Source of the DNA: Roseimaritima sediminicola
Lineage (GTDB): Bacteria; Planctomycetota; Planctomycetia; Pirellulales; Pirellulaceae
Direction of reading: 5' to 3'
Assembly (NCBI RefSeq): GCF_009618275.1
Contig: NZ_WIAD01000005.1
Span: forward strand, 124,001-188,000
Length of the DNA stretch: 64,000 nt
The position numbers and the translations under genes were made by a program. The notes under the pieces were generated by a model, which ran no database searches, was not told the DNA's origin, and was given only the letters and a program-made list of their open reading frames with translations. Positions 62,309 through 64,000 of this stretch are shown here, one piece after another. Position 1 is the stretch's first letter, and the number at the start of each line of letters is the position of its first letter.

Positions 62309-64000
62309 ATGTCTGGAACCTCCTCCCCCCTCGATCCGATCAACGGTTTCTCGTCACCCGCCGCATTGCCCTTGAGCGGGGGCACGCCGGAGGAAGCCGA
62401 CCAGGCGATCGAAAATCGCCTGGCCATGGTCCGTTTGGGCATGGCGACCGCTCTGTACTACGCCCTGCGGACCAAGCATCCGCCCACGGCCGCGCATTCT
62501 TTGCGCGTCGCCGTGGGATGTTCGCTGTGGGCCGAGCGCATGCGTTTGCCCGCCGAGATGCGGGACCGTATCGAGGTGGCGGCGCTATTGCACGATATCG
62601 GCAAGATCGGGATCCCCGACAACGTATTGCGCAAGCCCGGCAAACTGTCGGTCGCCGAACAATTGACGATGGACCTGTATCCGCGGCTGGGATGCGAGAT
62701 CCTGTCGGGATGCACCAACGACGCCGAACTGCTGTCGATCGTCCGTTACAGCCACGCCTGGTTCGACAGCCGCCGCAACCGCGACGCTCCGCGAGCCCAG
62801 TCGATCCCGTTGGGCGCTCGCATGTTGGCGATCGTCGGCGCGGTCGATGCGATGACGACCGACCAGGTGTACCGGCCGGCAATGAGCCGCGAACGCGCGA
62901 TCAGTGAATTGATGGCCGGCAGCGGCACGCAGTTCGATCCGGAACTGGTGCACGACTACTGCCGCATGGTTCAGACCCAATCCGAAACGGTTCCCCGGGG
63001 AGTCGTCACGCGGTGGTTGCAGCAATTGTCCGACAGCCGTGACGATGGACCCTGGGGTGCCGGCAACGTGATCGGCAGCACCGACATCGCCCGCGTCGAT
63101 TGTCACCAGCGGTACCACAGCCAATTGTTCGATCACATGCACGACGGTGTCGTCTTTGTAGACGCCGACGGCATCGTGATCGGTTGGAATCGCGCCTTGG
63201 AACGGCTCTCGGGCGTGATGTCCGAGGCCGCGTGCGAACACCTTTGGACACCGGAGCTGATCGAGCTCGAGGACAGCGACGACCAGGCGATCGATACCGA
63301 GAATTGTCCGGTTTATGAATGCCTGCGAAGCGGCGTGTTCAGCAGTCATCAATTGCAGATTCGCGGACGCGAGGCGAACCGCGTGCCCGTGCACGTGCAC
63401 ATCTCGGCCGTCAGCGGTCGCCGCGGCGAAACGATCGGAGCGCTAGCGATCTTCCACGATGCCTCACGCCAAACCAGTCTCGAAGAACGATTGGTGGCGC
63501 TGCATGAGAAGGCGACCAAGGACGCCCTGACCGGGGTGGACAACCGCGGCCAGTTCGATCGCGCCTTGGCGGAGTTGACCGATTTCGCCAGCAGCAGCGG
63601 GCCGACGTTCAGCTTGATCATCTGTGACATCGATCGCTTCAAACAGATCAATGACGTCCACGGGCATCAGGCCGGCGACGAAGCCCTGGTGCAGTTCGCC
63701 CGCGTTCTGCAAAAACACGCTCGGGAAGGGGATCTGGTGTGTCGCTACGGCGGCGAGGAGTTCGTCGTGCTGAGCCCCTCGAGCGACAATCCAACGGCCA
63801 CCCGCCGCGCCGAAGCCATCCGCAAAACCATCGAGCAGACGCCGGTCGAGGCGCTTGGCGGCGCCCCCCTGACGGCCAGCTTTGGCGTGACCGAGTACCA
63901 GTCCGGCGACAGTCCCGAGACGGTCCTCGCCCGCGCCGACCGAGCACTGCTGCGAGCCAAGGACACCGGCCGTAACCGTGTGGTCCAATTGGGGGCCGGT
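62309..64000 (+). CDS. HD-GYP-like / PAS / GGDEF signalling protein, 3' end outside window
   Basis: Cytoplasmic cyclic-di-GMP type protein; 564 codons are in the window with no stop. ATG 62309 opens MSGTSSPLDPING. Residues 35-230 resemble an HD-GYP phosphodiesterase: His63, His95-Asp96 in AALLHDIGKIGIPDNVL and Asp180 are kept, but the usual MKxH histidine is Tyr124 and the HHExxDGxGYP motif is replaced by YSHAWFDSRRNR (only His149 remains), so phosphodiesterase activity is doubtful. A PAS domain follows (about 270-390), then GGDEF (400-562) with GGEEF at 481-485 and an RxxD inhibitory site (REGD, 472-475). The C-terminal domain looks active as a diguanylate cyclase. No membrane helix is seen. 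Confidence 0.88.
   Translation, partial: MSGTSSPLDPINGFSSPAALPLSGGTPEEADQAIENRLAMVRLGMATALYYALRTKHPPTAAHSLRVAVGCSLWAERMRLPAEMRDRIEVAALLHDIGKIGIPDNVLRKPGKLSVAEQLTMDLYPRLGCEILSGCTNDAELLSIVRYSHAWFDSRRNRDAPRAQSIPLGARMLAIVGAVDAMTTDQVYRPAMSRERAISELMAGSGTQFDPELVHDYCRMVQTQSETVPRGVVTRWLQQLSDSRDDGPWGAGNVIGSTDIARVDCHQRYHSQLFDHMHDGVVFVDADGIVIGWNRALERLSGVMSEAACEHLWTPELIELEDSDDQAIDTENCPVYECLRSGVFSSHQLQIRGREANRVPVHVHISAVSGRRGETIGALAIFHDASRQTSLEERLVALHEKATKDALTGVDNRGQFDRALAELTDFASSSGPTFSLIICDIDRFKQINDVHGHQAGDEALVQFARVLQKHAREGDLVCRYGGEEFVVLSPSSDNPTATRRAEAIRKTIEQTPVEALGGAPLTASFGVTEYQSGDSPETVLARADRALLRAKDTGRNRVVQLGAG

Overview
The window looks like a chromosomal segment of a GC-rich planctomycete, most likely Pirellulaceae-like (inference). 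Supporting signs are a DUF1559 pseudopilin-like protein with the GFTLVELL prepilin motif, a tetrahydromethanopterin (H4MPT) C1 gene (mch) with its usual ATP-grasp neighbour, several large secreted or envelope proteins with low-complexity linkers of a planctomycete type, a lysine/alanine-rich histone-H1-like protein, and many short palindromic intergenic repeats. I saw no rRNA, tRNA, insertion sequence, prophage or CRISPR array.

Layout. 1-3.1 kb (minus): molybdate-type ABC permease (partial) and binding protein, then the soluble transhydrogenase sthA. 3.3-4.9 kb: a nitrilase-superfamily amidase and a MaoC-type hydratase. 5.1-8.9 kb: rpmF-fabD-fabG-acpP-fabF, a fatty-acid synthesis cluster lacking the plsX and fabH that usually follow rpmF. 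8.9-16.9 kb: a von Willebrand A protein, a secretin-like exported protein, a Ski2-like helicase, a small conserved protein, a MITE-like element and a TPR membrane protein. 17.2-24.5 kb: clpC, a tandem-repeat patch, a giant Q-D-G-Q repeat protein and an M50 protease. 24.8-33.7 kb: the H1-like protein with a clear terminator, mrp, pepT, a PolB-type exonuclease, an exported protein, then mch, an ATP-grasp ligase and an OleC-like AMP ligase in an overlapping run. 33.9-43.3 kb: a zinc-ribbon membrane protein, a CBS protein, a coiled-coil membrane protein, a large TolC-like lipoprotein, the DUF1559 protein and a small lipoprotein. 43.4-55.3 kb: a TrhO/RluA fusion, a 1182-residue candidate pyrophosphate-dependent PEP carboxykinase, a YihY-type membrane protein, a His-rich L,D-transpeptidase, pyrE, a nuclease-fold candidate, a lipoprotein and purC. 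55.7-64 kb: two paralogous TolC-like genes flanking an unknown membrane protein, and an HD-PAS-GGDEF signalling protein that runs off the end.

Functional threads. Central metabolism and housekeeping (fatty acids, C1 oxidation, anaplerosis, pyrimidine and purine synthesis, Fe-S delivery, proteolysis) is mixed with envelope genes (three TolC-like proteins, L,D-transpeptidase, YihY, secretin-like and FHA-independent zinc-ribbon proteins). Few genes form tight operons; the clearest are modA-modB, exonuclease/exported protein, and mch/ATP-grasp/AMP ligase, all with overlapping start and stop codons.

The most noteworthy observations are the TrhO-RluA fusion, the candidate PPi-type PEPCK, the HD-GYP module that has lost catalytic residues while keeping an intact GGEEF domain with an I-site, the His-rich L,D-transpeptidase, and at least three families of palindromic repeats, one of which now encodes the C-terminus of a protein.
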